Positions 8,140-15,866 are shown, counted from the first letter of the stretch. The stretch: DNA of 64,000 nucleotides from Pleomorphomonas sp. T1.2MG-36 (GCF_950100655.1 NZ_CATNLY010000012.1:744001-808000); one strand, 5' to 3'. The notes: a model not told the origin generated them from the sequence alone. Numbers and translations: made by a program.

Positions 8140-9644
8140 GCTTCGTTTCTCCCCATACGCAATACAAGGTCACGGGCGATCGTCACGATGAACGTCGTCC
8201 CTGTCTCACCGTCGCTCTTGACGGAGACGTCGCCGCCAAGGCGGCGAGCAAGCATGCGGGTATGCGCCAGACCAATGCCGTCTCCCGGCTTGTCCTGAAC
8301 GCCCGCACGTCGAAACAGCTCGAAGATACGCTCGAAATCAGCCTCGGCAACGCCACGGCCATTGTCTTCCACCTCGAACACAGCCGATCCGCGTTCGAGG
8401 CGACCGCGTACAGTGATTTGCCCCGAGCGTCCATCCTTCAGATACTTGGTCGCGTTGTCGAGCAAGTTCGTGAAGACCTGTTGCAAGGCCGAGCGATCCG
8501 AAACGACGTCCGGCAGCCGGCCCTCGATGCGAACTTCAGCTCCCGCCTCGTCGAAACGCTGGCGAATGGAATCTATGCACTCGGAAACGAGGCTCTGCGT
8601 ATCCAGCGGAACCGGTTCGAGCACGCGGCGGCCGGCACGGGACAGCTTCAGGATCTCGTTGATGAGGCTATCCATGCGCTTCATTGAGGAGCGAATGAAG
8701 CCAAGCGCTTCCGGTATGTCCTCGTCGACGGCAAGAAGGGCGTCGGCCCGGTCGAGATCGTTGGCGTCTTCGCTGGTTTTCCGAACGTAGGTGGTAAGCT
8801 TCTCGGTGGCGGATTCCAGCTCGGACGTGAAGCCCATGATGTTGACGAGCGGAGCCCTGAGATCGTGGCTGACGATGTAGGCGTAGCGCTGCAGCTCGTC
8901 ATTGGTGCGCATCACCGCTTCGGTGCGCTCCCGAACGCGCGACTCCAGCTCCTGATTGATCTCGATGAGCTCCTGCCGGGCCTCATCGATCTGCCTGAGA
9001 TGGCGGATCATGATCATCGTGGCGCCGGCCGTCAGCACGACGATCATGGCGACGCCGAGACTGATCATGGTCCTCAGCATGGTGGCGGTATCGCGCATGG
9101 CGGCGGCGCGGGCGATGCGCACGGCCACGGCAATCTCGCGGATATCCGCCCCTTTCTGACGGATCTGGTCCATCAGTACGCGCCCCTTGTCGGAAGCGAT
9201 GACCAATCGCAACTCGTCGAGGTTTCCAGCCCGGAACTCCGCCAGATTGTGCCCGACAAGATCCATTTTGGCCTGACCGAGCCTGATCAGCTCTTCCACG
9301 GGCTCGGGCGCGATGGCCTTGCCTTCGTCGACCTCCGCGGCCCGCAGCCTCAGATCGGCGGCATCCTTGGCGAACTGCGACAGCGCGTTCTCGTAGGGTT
9401 GAAGAAAGGCTTCCTTTTTCGTGATGATGAAGCCGCGTTGGGCGGTTTCCGCGTCGACCAGGTCCGAGATGAACTCCAGAATCAGGCGGTCGACACGGGC
9501 CGCCTTCAGCGATTCAGTTCCATGCAGTTGCGAACGGGAGGAAAAGATGAAGGCGGCCGAGACGATCATCAACAAGACGACCGCCCCGCCCGCCAGGAAC
9601 AGAAGGCTATAGCCGACGAGCCGGCCGGCACCCCATCTCACCAT
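8136..9644 (-). CDS. CHASE3 membrane sensor histidine kinase
   Basis: Classical histidine kinase with two transmembrane segments (about residues 8-32 and 185-207) bracketing a CHASE3-type periplasmic sensor whose core reads DAETAQRGFIITKKEAFLQPY. A coiled coil leads to the phosphoacceptor box YIVSHDLRAPLVNI, and the ATPase carries LLDNATKYL, VEDNGRGVAEADF and GDGIGLAHTRMLARRLGG. This kinase core resembles those of bacteriophytochrome kinases, but there is no chromophore-binding part. ATG at 9644 preferred over a GTG at 9668 that has no ribosome-binding site. First gene of the operon. Confidence 0.88.
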   Translation of the reverse strand: MVRWGAGRLVGYSLLFLAGGAVVLLMIVSAAFIFSSRSQLHGTESLKAARVDRLILEFISDLVDAETAQRGFIITKKEAFLQPYENALSQFAKDAADLRLRAAEVDEGKAIAPEPVEELIRLGQAKMDLVGHNLAEFRAGNLDELRLVIASDKGRVLMDQIRQKGADIREIAVAVRIARAAAMRDTATMLRTMISLGVAMIVVLTAGATMIMIRHLRQIDEARQELIEINQELESRVRERTEAVMRTNDELQRYAYIVSHDLRAPLVNIMGFTSELESATEKLTTYVRKTSEDANDLDRADALLAVDEDIPEALGFIRSSMKRMDSLINEILKLSRAGRRVLEPVPLDTQSLVSECIDSIRQRFDEAGAEVRIEGRLPDVVSDRSALQQVFTNLLDNATKYLKDGRSGQITVRGRLERGSAVFEVEDNGRGVAEADFERIFELFRRAGVQDKPGDGIGLAHTRMLARRLGGDVSVKSDGETGTTFIVTIARDLVLRMGRNEA

Positions 9645-9764
9645 ATGCCAGCGCCCCCCCGCCCACACTGAAACAATCGATGCATACTGCCTGCGAGGCG
9701 GAAAACTACAAGTTCCATTCTAGTGACCGCTCCCTCGCAGGACACAAAAGCACTGGGCAAGTCG

Positions 9765-9926
9765 TCAAGCCTGGAGCAGTTGGAAGACGAAACTCACCAC
9801 GAACAGGATGAGGAACAGGCCGAACAGGACCCTGGCAATGCCTGCCGAGGCGGCTGCGATGCCGGAAAAGCCGAAGACGGCGGCGACCAGGGCGACAACA
9901 AGAAAGACGAGAGACCAATAAAGCAT
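9765..9926 (-). CDS. DUF1328 small membrane protein
   Basis: 53-residue protein made of two transmembrane helices ([20 protein letters not shown] and [19 protein letters not shown]), the signature of DUF1328/YtjA proteins. Function unknown; family members are commonly stress-induced. In-frame upstream ATGs at 9965 and 9941 are possible, but the family N-terminus begins at MLYWS. A canonical EcfG promoter at 9964-9988 strongly favours a start inside that transcript. Confidence 0.85.
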   Translation of the reverse strand: MLYWSLVFLVVALVAAVFGFSGIAAASAGIARVLFGLFLILFVVSFVFQLLQA

Positions 9927-9963
9927 GGCAAACAACTCCATCCGATGCGCTTTCGGATGGAAC

Positions 9964-9988
9964 AACGCAGGATCGCGAGGACGGTTCC
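9964..9988 (-). promoter_or_regulatory. EcfG-type promoter of the DUF1328 gene
   Basis: Minus-strand GGAAC, 16 nt, CGTT, ending 38 bp before the 9926 ATG. The predicted transcript start near 9956 excludes the 9965 start codon. Confidence 0.82.
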
Positions 9989-10045
9989 GGCCATATCGGA
10001 TGTCTCGTTTCGTCCATTGCGAGGAAGACGCCGCGCACGGCGTCA

Positions 10046-10070
10046 GGAACCGGCAAGAAGATTGGGCGTT
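10046..10070 (+). promoter_or_regulatory. EcfG-type promoter
   Basis: GGAAC (10046-10050), 16 nt, CGTT (10067-10070). The first start codon with a good context downstream is that of the 24-residue peptide at 10145; the metallopeptidase at 10344 may share the transcript. Confidence 0.8.
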
Positions 10071-10144
10071 GTACTCGTCGAAGCCCGCGGACGAGAGCTG
10101 TCCCGGCCGGGCATTCGGTTCACCCCAGCAATGGAGCAGGTACC

Positions 10145-10219
10145 ATGCGAAGCATACTTCTCTGGTTTCTCGGCGTTCCCATTCCGATCATCATCCTGAT
10201 CGCCCTCCTCTATCGCTGA
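10145..10219 (+). CDS. 24-residue single-pass membrane peptide
   Basis: Encodes a 24-residue peptide with an [10 protein letters not shown] start, a central [11 protein letters not shown] and a C-terminal YR. It is one hydrophobic helix with a Gly-Val-Pro break and a basic end. An EcfG promoter lies 75 bp upstream and AGCAGG precedes the ATG by about 7 nt (GAGCAGGTACC). I recall similar Ile-rich peptides with a GIPIPI-like core in related genomes, but this is memory rather than a search. Function unknown. Confidence 0.62.
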   Translation: MRSILLWFLGVPIPIIILIALLYR

Positions 10220-10343
10220 GGTGGCCGCCGGACCGGCCGGCAGGCCGCTCGTGCAGATTGGGTTCGATCTTCGCCGCCGGTCTTCACAGAAGGCCGGCGG
10301 TTTTGTGCCGACAGACGGTCCGGTGGTCCCGGTGGAGACAGCA

Positions 10344-11411
10344 ATGCGACTCTTTTCCTGCGATGCCTGCGGCAACACCGTCCATTTCGACAATGACGCC
10401 TGCGTGGCCTGCAACAGGCGGATCGGCTACGTTCCCGCACAATCGCGCATGACGGCTCTCGAGCCCTCGGGCGACGCCTGGGTTTCTCCAGCCAGCGGCG
10501 CGCGCTTCGCCTTCTGCGCCAATGCCGAGGCGGCCGCCTGCAACTGGCTGCTTCCCGCGGAGCAAGCCGGACAGCGATGCCCGGCCTGCCGGCACAACCG
10601 GACCATTCCCGCTCTCGACGACGGCAAGACGATCGAAGCCTTTCGCCGCATCGTGTCGGCCGAGCGCCACCTCTTCTATTCGCTTCTCGCCTGGGGCCTG
10701 CCGGCGCCCGACAAGGCCGAAGATGCCGAAGCGGGCCTCGCTTTCGATTTCCTGGCCGACGAGGTCGGGCCGGACGGCGCCGTCACACCGGTCATGACAG
10801 GACATGCCGACGGGATCATAACGCTGGCCATCGCCGAAGCTGACGACGCAGCCCGGGAAAGCCGTCGCGTCCGTCTCGGCGAACCCTATCGGACCCTGCT
10901 CGGCCATTTCCGGCACGAGATCGGCCACTATTACTGGGATCGACTTGTCCGCAACGGCGGCCGCCTCGACGCGTTTCGTGCCCTGTTCGGCGACGAACGG
11001 CAGGATTATGCCGAAGCGCTTGAGCGAAACTACCGCGATGGGCCGCCGGTCGACTGGCAGAACCGGTTCGTCAGTTCCTATGCCGCCTGCCATCCGTGGG
11101 AAGATTTCGCGGAAACCTTCGCCCACTACATTCATATGGTGGACGCGCTGGAAACGGCGCATGCGCTTGGCCTCGTTGTGTCGCCGCGCGTGGCGAACTC
11201 GGAGCGGCTCGACCTTGAGGTCGACTTCTCACCCTATCGCCAGCAGGACTTTTCCGCGATCGCCGACGCCTGGCCGCCGCTCACCGTTGCGATCAACGAG
11301 ATCAACCGGTCGCTGGGGCAGCGAGACTTCTACCCGTTCGTCCTCTCGGAAGACATCTTGTCAAAGCTGAAGTTCGTTCACGCGCTCGTGGTATCGCGAG
11401 GCGGGTGGTAG
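10344..11411 (+). CDS. Zinc-ribbon, HExxH-type putative metallopeptidase (COG4307-like)
   Basis: 355-residue soluble protein. N-terminal zinc ribbon with two pairs of cysteines (CDACG and CVACNR), then a second Cys-rich patch (FCANAEAAACNW, CPACRHN). The catalytic motif RHEIGHYYWDRL (HExxH) is followed about 70 residues later by HPWEDFAETFAHY, whose Glu/His can supply the third zinc ligand. This matches the putative zinc-binding metallopeptidase family DUF2248. Substrate unknown, no signal peptide. ATG at 10344 has GGAG upstream; the longer frame adds unrelated sequence. It lies in the stress-island group of genes. Confidence 0.85.
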   Translation: MRLFSCDACGNTVHFDNDACVACNRRIGYVPAQSRMTALEPSGDAWVSPASGARFAFCANAEAAACNWLLPAEQAGQRCPACRHNRTIPALDDGKTIEAFRRIVSAERHLFYSLLAWGLPAPDKAEDAEAGLAFDFLADEVGPDGAVTPVMTGHADGIITLAIAEADDAARESRRVRLGEPYRTLLGHFRHEIGHYYWDRLVRNGGRLDAFRALFGDERQDYAEALERNYRDGPPVDWQNRFVSSYAACHPWEDFAETFAHYIHMVDALETAHALGLVVSPRVANSERLDLEVDFSPYRQQDFSAIADAWPPLTVAINEINRSLGQRDFYPFVLSEDILSKLKFVHALVVSRGGW

Positions 11412-11427
11412 CCGCATGAAACGCCCA

Positions 11428-11458
11428 CAAAAAAGCCCGGCTCCAAGGGAACCGGGCT
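11428..11458 (-). terminator. Rho-independent terminator for minus-strand small gene
   Basis: AGCCCGG/CCGGGCT stem with an additional TCC/GGA step and a 3-nt AAG loop. Reading on the minus strand it is followed by six T residues (11434-11429). It supports the 11486-11701 gene being transcribed leftwards. Confidence 0.78.
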
Positions 11459-11485
11459 ATGGGCGAAGCATGGAAGGCACGAAGG

Positions 11486-11701
11486 TCATCCCCCGATTTT
11501 CCGATTGCGCGACCGGCGCGGAACGATCTCGGCAGCCGGAAGCCGACGTCCGCCGGCGGACAGGGCGGCCACCAACAGGATAACGGCGGCGATCAGCGGA
11601 GCCAACGCCAGAAACTGCGCGGCCAGGGTCGTCACTTCGGGACCCGTCATCGCCGGAAGATGGGAAAGGGCTGCTTGGTCAGCGAGGGCAAGAGCGGCCA
11701 T
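11486..11701 (-). CDS. Small hypothetical membrane protein (71 aa)
   Basis: Unrecognised. One clear transmembrane segment (TLAAQFLALAPLIAAVILLVAALSAGG) follows a 30-residue mixed N-terminus, and a strongly basic tail (RRSRNRKIGG) should stay in the cytoplasm. ATG at 11701 chosen because AAGAGGA lies 7-8 nt upstream. A strong minus-strand terminator sits 28 bp after the stop, which argues that it is a real transcription unit. It is flanked by other small membrane genes. Confidence 0.6.
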   Translation of the reverse strand: MAALALADQAALSHLPAMTGPEVTTLAAQFLALAPLIAAVILLVAALSAGGRRLPAAEIVPRRSRNRKIGG

Positions 11702-11789
11702 GGCTTGATCCTCTTCTTGCAACGGCCATCGGACCTTTGGTCAGACGGCGATGCCGATTGCGGACGGGGACAGGCGAGTTTCGCCAGGG

Positions 11790-11936
11790 TCACTTTCCTT
11801 CGACCGACACGCCATTTTCACCGATCGAGATCTCGACACCGTCCGGCTGCTTCTTCTCTTCGTAGAGTTGATAACCGAGCACGCCAACACCGGCGGCAAG
11901 CAGAACAATGACGGCAACGAGTATCTGACGGTTCAT
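11790..11936 (-). CDS. Small single-pass membrane protein (48 aa)
   Basis: Encodes a 48-residue protein: MNRQILVAVIVLLAAGVGVLG forms a membrane helix or uncleaved signal anchor, followed by YQLYEEKKQPDG and a short beta-like end (VEISIGENGVSVEGK). The polar tail would be periplasmic. Similar short proteins with an LGYQLY then IEISVG pattern are, as I recall, common in Hyphomicrobiales; function unknown. A weak EcfG-like promoter lies upstream at 12019-12044. Confidence 0.66.
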   Translation of the reverse strand: MNRQILVAVIVLLAAGVGVLGYQLYEEKKQPDGVEISIGENGVSVEGK

Positions 11937-12018
11937 GACGTCTCCCCAACTTGGTCACCGGACCGAATGACCCGGCGTAGCGAGTGAAGCTCGGCAAATT
12001 CCCGACCCTCGTAGAGAA

Positions 12019-12044
12019 AACACTTCGGTCGCCCCCTTGGTTCC
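12019..12044 (-). promoter_or_regulatory. Weak EcfG-like promoter
   Basis: Minus-strand GGAAC, 17 nt, TGTT, about 80 bp before the 48-aa gene. Spacing and -10 each deviate by one from the strict sites in this window. Confidence 0.35.
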
Positions 12045-12159
12045 CTTCGTCGTGAAATATTCGCGGTATCCCCGCCTGTATCCTGAGCGTCGGCGCTGGC
12101 GCGGAACTGACCACGCCCGAGCAAGACACCCGAGAGTATGGGGCACGCAAAGCAACAAG

Positions 12160-12185
12160 CCCGGCGTTCCTTTCGGAGCGCCGGG
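12160..12185 (-). terminator. Hairpin after ftrC
   Basis: CCCGGCG/CGCCGGG stem extended through a G-T wobble to TCC/GGA, with a TTTC loop. On the minus strand it is followed by CTTGTTGCTTT, a poor T tract. Probable end of the ftrABC transcript. Confidence 0.48.
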
Positions 12186-12216
12186 GTTGAGATGGTCGAA
12201 ACGACGCGATGTGAGA

Positions 12217-13053
12217 TCAGGCGACCGTCGGCGCGGCCGACCGTCTCGGGCGCAGGATCACCAACAGCACCAAGGCCCAGTAACCGACGAAGACCAGGAG
12301 TTCCATCAGGTTGGGCGTGGCCCGATAACCGGTCAGCGCCGAGATGAAGCCACCGGTGGCATTGCCGTCGGAGAGCAGCCAGCCGCTATCCCAGAGGCGG
12401 CGCGACAGGCGCGGCAGGACTTCCAGATCGATCAGGCCATCGATGCCGGTCATCAGAAGCGCACAGGCAAGGAACAGCAGCATGACTTCGGTGATGCGGA
12501 AGAACAGGCGCCAGGAGAGAACGCGGCTGCCGGCCTGAAGAAGGCCGTAGCTCAGGAGCGCCAGAACAAAGCCGAACAGGCCGGCGCCGACACCTGAGAA
12601 GAGATCGCCGGCCGCCCCCGAGGACAGGATGCCGTACAGGAAGATCACCGTTTCGCTGCCCTCGCGGGCGACGGCGACCAGCGCCAGAACGAAAACGCCC
12701 CACCACGACCGGCGGACGACGGCGATGGAGAGTTGCGCCTCCAGATCGCGCTTCATCGATCGGCCGTGCTTGCGCATCCAGAACACCATCTGCAGGATGA
12801 GCGCGGCGGCGACCAGCACGACGACCGTCGTGTAGGTGAGCTGCGCCTCCTCGGAGATGGCTTCGCCAAGCCGCACCAGCAGCCCGGCCAGAACGCCGGC
12901 GAAGGCGAGGCCGGCGACCACGCCACCCCACAGGAACATCCGGGCGCGACCGGTATCGCGCGCCTCGGCGCGCAGCCATGCATCCAGGATGCCGATGACC
13001 AGCAACGCCTCGACGCTCTCGCGCCAGACCACGAAGGCTATGGAGCCGAACAT
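12217..13053 (-). CDS. ftrC: FTR1-family iron permease (FtrC)
   Basis: High-affinity iron permease of the inner membrane, 278 residues with seven predicted helices. The two REXXE iron-binding motifs are present: RESVEALL near residue 10 and REGSET near residue 130. It is the third gene of ftrA-ftrB-ftrC and works with the periplasmic ferrous-binding FtrA and the cupredoxin FtrB, which is thought to oxidise Fe(II) for transfer. The C-terminal half is family-typical (FFRITEVMLLFLACALLMTGI). Confidence 0.91.
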   Translation of the reverse strand: MFGSIAFVVWRESVEALLVIGILDAWLRAEARDTGRARMFLWGGVVAGLAFAGVLAGLLVRLGEAISEEAQLTYTTVVVLVAAALILQMVFWMRKHGRSMKRDLEAQLSIAVVRRSWWGVFVLALVAVAREGSETVIFLYGILSSGAAGDLFSGVGAGLFGFVLALLSYGLLQAGSRVLSWRLFFRITEVMLLFLACALLMTGIDGLIDLEVLPRLSRRLWDSGWLLSDGNATGGFISALTGYRATPNLMELLVFVGYWALVLLVILRPRRSAAPTVA

Positions 13054-13091
13054 AGAACTAGACCTCGTCTTGGGACGTCACGCCCGCCCGC

Positions 13092-13463
13092 TCACTTGGC
13101 GATGAGGACGGCGGGCGGCGCTTCCGGGTGGAAGTCGTCGAAGAAGGAATACTCGCCCGGATCGAGATACTTGATCACCATGGAGGTGGTGACGCCCGGA
13201 CCGATCACCTTCTCCTTGCGGAGCGGCACGCTCTCGAACTCGGCCGGCGTCTTGCCGAGATTGACCAGCTGGAGCTCGAAACGGGTATCGGCCGGCACCT
13301 CGATGCGGGCCGGCGTCATGGTTCCGTCGTTGAACTCGATGCGGAACACCGGATCGTCCTCGGCGGCGGCCGGAGCGGTCGCCGCGAGGACCACGAGCAG
13401 GCAACCGGCGGCCTGGCAAAGCCGCCGCCGGTGCGTCGTGCTGAGGAGGGGCTCAGTAACCAC
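13092..13463 (-). CDS. ftrB: Periplasmic cupredoxin FtrB
   Basis: About 123 residues: signal peptide (RRRLCQAAGCLLVVLAATAPAAAE) then an EfeO/FtrB-type cupredoxin domain (TPARIEVPADTRFELQLVNLGKTP, later EYSFFDDFHPEAPPAV). Proposed role is oxidation of Fe(II) for uptake by FtrC. GTG at 13463 is my start choice: GGGGA lies about 6 nt upstream and it overlaps the ftrA end by 11 bp. The longer open frame (to 13577) only antiparallels ftrA codons and lacks a signal-like start. Confidence 0.8.
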   Translation of the reverse strand: MVTEPLLSTTHRRRLCQAAGCLLVVLAATAPAAAEDDPVFRIEFNDGTMTPARIEVPADTRFELQLVNLGKTPAEFESVPLRKEKVIGPGVTTSMVIKYLDPGEYSFFDDFHPEAPPAVLIAK

Positions 13464-13995
13464 CCTTCTTCCCCGTGCCGGCGTAGGTGAACTCGTACTT
13501 GGCCTCGAAGGGCTCGAACCAGGGCGCGACGCCGGTTTCCTTGTCGACGTGGCGGCCGAACATCGCCATGTGGCCACTGCTGGCGGGCGGAGCGATGCGG
13601 TAGGTGAGCTGGTAGACGCCGGGGCCGTCCAGCTTGACGTTGTCGCCGTAATGCGGACCGTCCGAGGCGACCATGCCCATGAACGGCCCCTTCGACACGG
13701 TCTTGCCGTCCTTGGTCAGCTCGTAGGTGATCTCGAGATAGGGAACCCAGTCGCCATTGGCGAAGCCGTTGACGTTGTCCTTGGTCGCGTGAATGTCGGC
13801 CTCGAGGTGGATGTCCGCCTTGTCGGCGGCCAGCATCATGCCGGCCGGCTCCATCTCGATCGGCTGCAGATAGACGGCAGCCACTTCCATGCCGCCGCCG
13901 AACTGCGGCTCGCCAATCGGATACTCGAGCGCATAGGCGCTCGTCGCAAAGCCGATGACCGCCGAGGTCAGGACCAGTCCGTTCAGGATACGCAT
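13453..13995 (-). CDS. ftrA: Periplasmic P19/FtrA-type iron-binding protein
   Basis: 180-residue secreted protein of the P19/Tp34 family, which binds copper and ferrous iron in the periplasm. Signal peptide MRILNGLVLTSAVIGFATSA with cleavage after AYA. Mature part contains the Met/His-rich metal segment PAGMMLAADKADIHLEADIHAT and the core GPFMGMVASDGPHYGDN, then GHMAMFGRHVD. ATG at 13995 used; the frame upstream only has a TTG. First gene of ftrABC, divergent from ftrD. Confidence 0.89.
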   Translation of the reverse strand: MRILNGLVLTSAVIGFATSAYALEYPIGEPQFGGGMEVAAVYLQPIEMEPAGMMLAADKADIHLEADIHATKDNVNGFANGDWVPYLEITYELTKDGKTVSKGPFMGMVASDGPHYGDNVKLDGPGVYQLTYRIAPPASSGHMAMFGRHVDKETGVAPWFEPFEAKYEFTYAGTGKKGGY

Positions 13996-14012
13996 TTTGT
14001 TGCCCCGTTTTT

Positions 14013-14031
14013 GCAAATGATTGTCATGAGT
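14013..14031. promoter_or_regulatory. Fur-family-like box upstream of ftrA
   Basis: Sequence GCAAATGATTGTCATGAGT; its centre ATGA-TTG-TCAT is an inverted repeat and 12 of 19 positions fit the classical Fur box. It lies 18 bp before the ftrA ATG. In these bacteria iron genes are more often controlled by RirA or Irr, so the regulator is uncertain. Confidence 0.35.
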
Positions 14032-14168
14032 ATTTTCAGCCCGACACCCGCGTCAACCGTAGGGAAACTCCGGATAGCGATGTCGCTCAGCGCAAGCCGC
14101 TGATTTCACCTGAAATTTTGGCGGGTGTGCATCCTCCAGATTTCATGAGGGAAACCACCAGCTTGATG

Positions 14169-14199
14169 CGAGATGCAATTGCGAGCAGTTAGCATCTCG
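14169..14199. repeat. 8-bp inverted repeat in ftrD leader
   Basis: CGAGATGC (14169-14176) and GCATCTCG (14192-14199) around 15 nt, 60 bp before the ftrD start. It could be an operator or an RNA hairpin controlling ftrD; no T tract follows, so it is not a terminator. Confidence 0.5.
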
Positions 14200-14259
14200 G
14201 TGTCCTTTACGGACGGGTGAAGCGGCACCACTCGGAACCGGTGTCGGAGGGACGCATCG

Positions 14260-15711
14260 ATGAATAGGCTTGTCCGTGGCGACGACTTTGTCGGCCCGGC
14301 CGTGAGAACCATGATCGAAGCCGAGGGCACCGCTTCGCGCAGCCCCTTCACCCGCAAGGTCGAGGCACTGTTCGTCCGCTGGCGCCGGCACTTCGGTTGG
14401 GTCCAGGTGCTGATGTTCGGCGTGTTTCTGGTGGTCATCGGCCTGCCGGTCCTGCTGCCCGATCCGCCCGCCGAAAGCGGCATCCTCTCCAACCCGACGC
14501 TGTTTCTGCGCTATCTTCTCTGGGGCATCTGGTTTCCGCTGGTTTTCCTGTCGGTGATCGTGCTCGGCCGCCTGTGGTGCGGGACGCTCTGCCCGATGGG
14601 CGCCGCCTCCGAACTGGCCAACAAATACGGTCTTCAGCGCGCCATCCCTGCCTGGATCAAGTGGGAGGGCACGCCGGCCCTCAGCTTCATCATCATGACG
14701 CTCTACGGCCAGACGATCGGTGTGCGCGACCATCCCGAAGCGGCTGCCGGACTGTTCGGCGGCACCATGCTGCTCGCCATCGCCATCGGCGGCCTCTACG
14801 GCCGCAACAAACGCGTCTGGTGCCGTCATCTCTGCCCGATCGGCCGCGTCCTGGGCCTCTACTCCCGGCTGGGCGCCGTCCAGTTCACGCCCAAGGTCCG
14901 GCTCAGCGGCGGCGACGCCTATACCGAACGCGGCGCCTGCCCGACCATGATCGACCTGCCACGCAAGGTCGAGAGCCGCCATTGCATCGAGTGCTTCCGC
15001 TGCGTCAATCCGAAAGCGGCCGGCAGCATCCGGCTCGATCTGCGGCGACCGGGCGTCGAAGTGGAGGAAATCCGCGACCACCGCGCCAATCCGGCCGAGG
15101 CTTGGTTCCTGTTCCTCGACACCGGCGTGGCGCTCGGCGGCTTCCTGTGGCTGGTGCTGCCGCAGTATCAGGCGATGCGCCAAGAGCTTGGCGTATGGGC
15201 GCTCCAGAATCACATCGACTGGATCACCCGCATCGGCCCGTCATGGCTGATGAGCGTGCACCCGGCCCGTGCCGAAACCTTCCTCTGGCTCGACTTCATC
15301 ATGATCGTCGGCTTCATGCTCGGCACCATGGCGATCCTTACCGCTGTTCTCGCCAGTCTGACGGCCGTCGGCGCCATGATCGCCCGTCGGCTCGGCGCCG
15401 ATGGCGGGTTCGGTCAGGTATTCACCGAACTCGGCTATCAATACGCGCCGGTGGCGTTGATGAGCCTGATCATCGGTCTCGGCGCCGAGCTGCTGACGCC
15501 GTTGCGCTACACCTTCGTCGGCATGGACGGCGTGCACGCGATCCGCGGCGGCCTGTTCCTGATCGGCGTCGTCTGGAGCATCTGGCTCGGCGACCGCATT
15601 CTGCGCCGTCAGGGACTGCCGCTCTCCAGACGCTGGGTGCCCCTCATTCCGGGCATCGCAGGCAGTCTGTTCGTCGGTTTCGGTTGGTGGCCGGCCATCT
15701 TCGGGCTGTAA
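14260..15711 (+). CDS. ftrD: FtrD-like membrane polyferredoxin
   Basis: 483-residue inner-membrane iron-sulfur protein, the electron-transfer partner of Ftr iron uptake (takes electrons from the periplasmic ferroxidase step). NapH/NosR-type segments carry two CxxxCP motifs, RLWCGTLCPMG and VWCRHLCPIGR, plus a ferredoxin-like CIECFRCVN. About eight membrane helices, including several near the C-terminus. GGAGG 9 nt before the ATG. Usually last gene of ftrABCD; here it is split off and divergent from ftrABC. A perfect terminator follows. Confidence 0.86.
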   Translation: MNRLVRGDDFVGPAVRTMIEAEGTASRSPFTRKVEALFVRWRRHFGWVQVLMFGVFLVVIGLPVLLPDPPAESGILSNPTLFLRYLLWGIWFPLVFLSVIVLGRLWCGTLCPMGAASELANKYGLQRAIPAWIKWEGTPALSFIIMTLYGQTIGVRDHPEAAAGLFGGTMLLAIAIGGLYGRNKRVWCRHLCPIGRVLGLYSRLGAVQFTPKVRLSGGDAYTERGACPTMIDLPRKVESRHCIECFRCVNPKAAGSIRLDLRRPGVEVEEIRDHRANPAEAWFLFLDTGVALGGFLWLVLPQYQAMRQELGVWALQNHIDWITRIGPSWLMSVHPARAETFLWLDFIMIVGFMLGTMAILTAVLASLTAVGAMIARRLGADGGFGQVFTELGYQYAPVALMSLIIGLGAELLTPLRYTFVGMDGVHAIRGGLFLIGVVWSIWLGDRILRRQGLPLSRRWVPLIPGIAGSLFVGFGWWPAIFGL

Positions 15712-15745
15712 ACGCCCTCAGCGTCGATGTCAGGTTTTCGTTGAT

Positions 15746-15784
15746 GTCCCGGATGAACTTGTCGATCATCCGGGACAATTTTTG
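15746..15784 (+). terminator. Strong rho-independent terminator after ftrD
   Basis: Perfect 11-bp stem GTCCCGGATGA / TCATCCGGGAC (15746-15756, 15766-15776), 9-nt loop, then five T residues (15779-15783). Confidence 0.93.
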
Positions 15785-15866
15785 TCATACCTGCAAGTCA
15801 TTGGGCACTTTCGTTTCCAGCTTGCGACAATTCCATATCCGGTTACAATTACGCTCCAGCAAGACG

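Noticed and set aside
9644..9764. EcfG-like site before the CHASE3 kinase (minus-strand GGAAC, 16 nt, CGCA)
   Set aside because: The -10 lacks GTT entirely, so it does not meet the motif.
14143..15213. 356-codon minus-strand frame opposite ftrD
   Set aside because: ftrD carries the CxxxCP motifs and a perfect terminator; the opposite frame is featureless.
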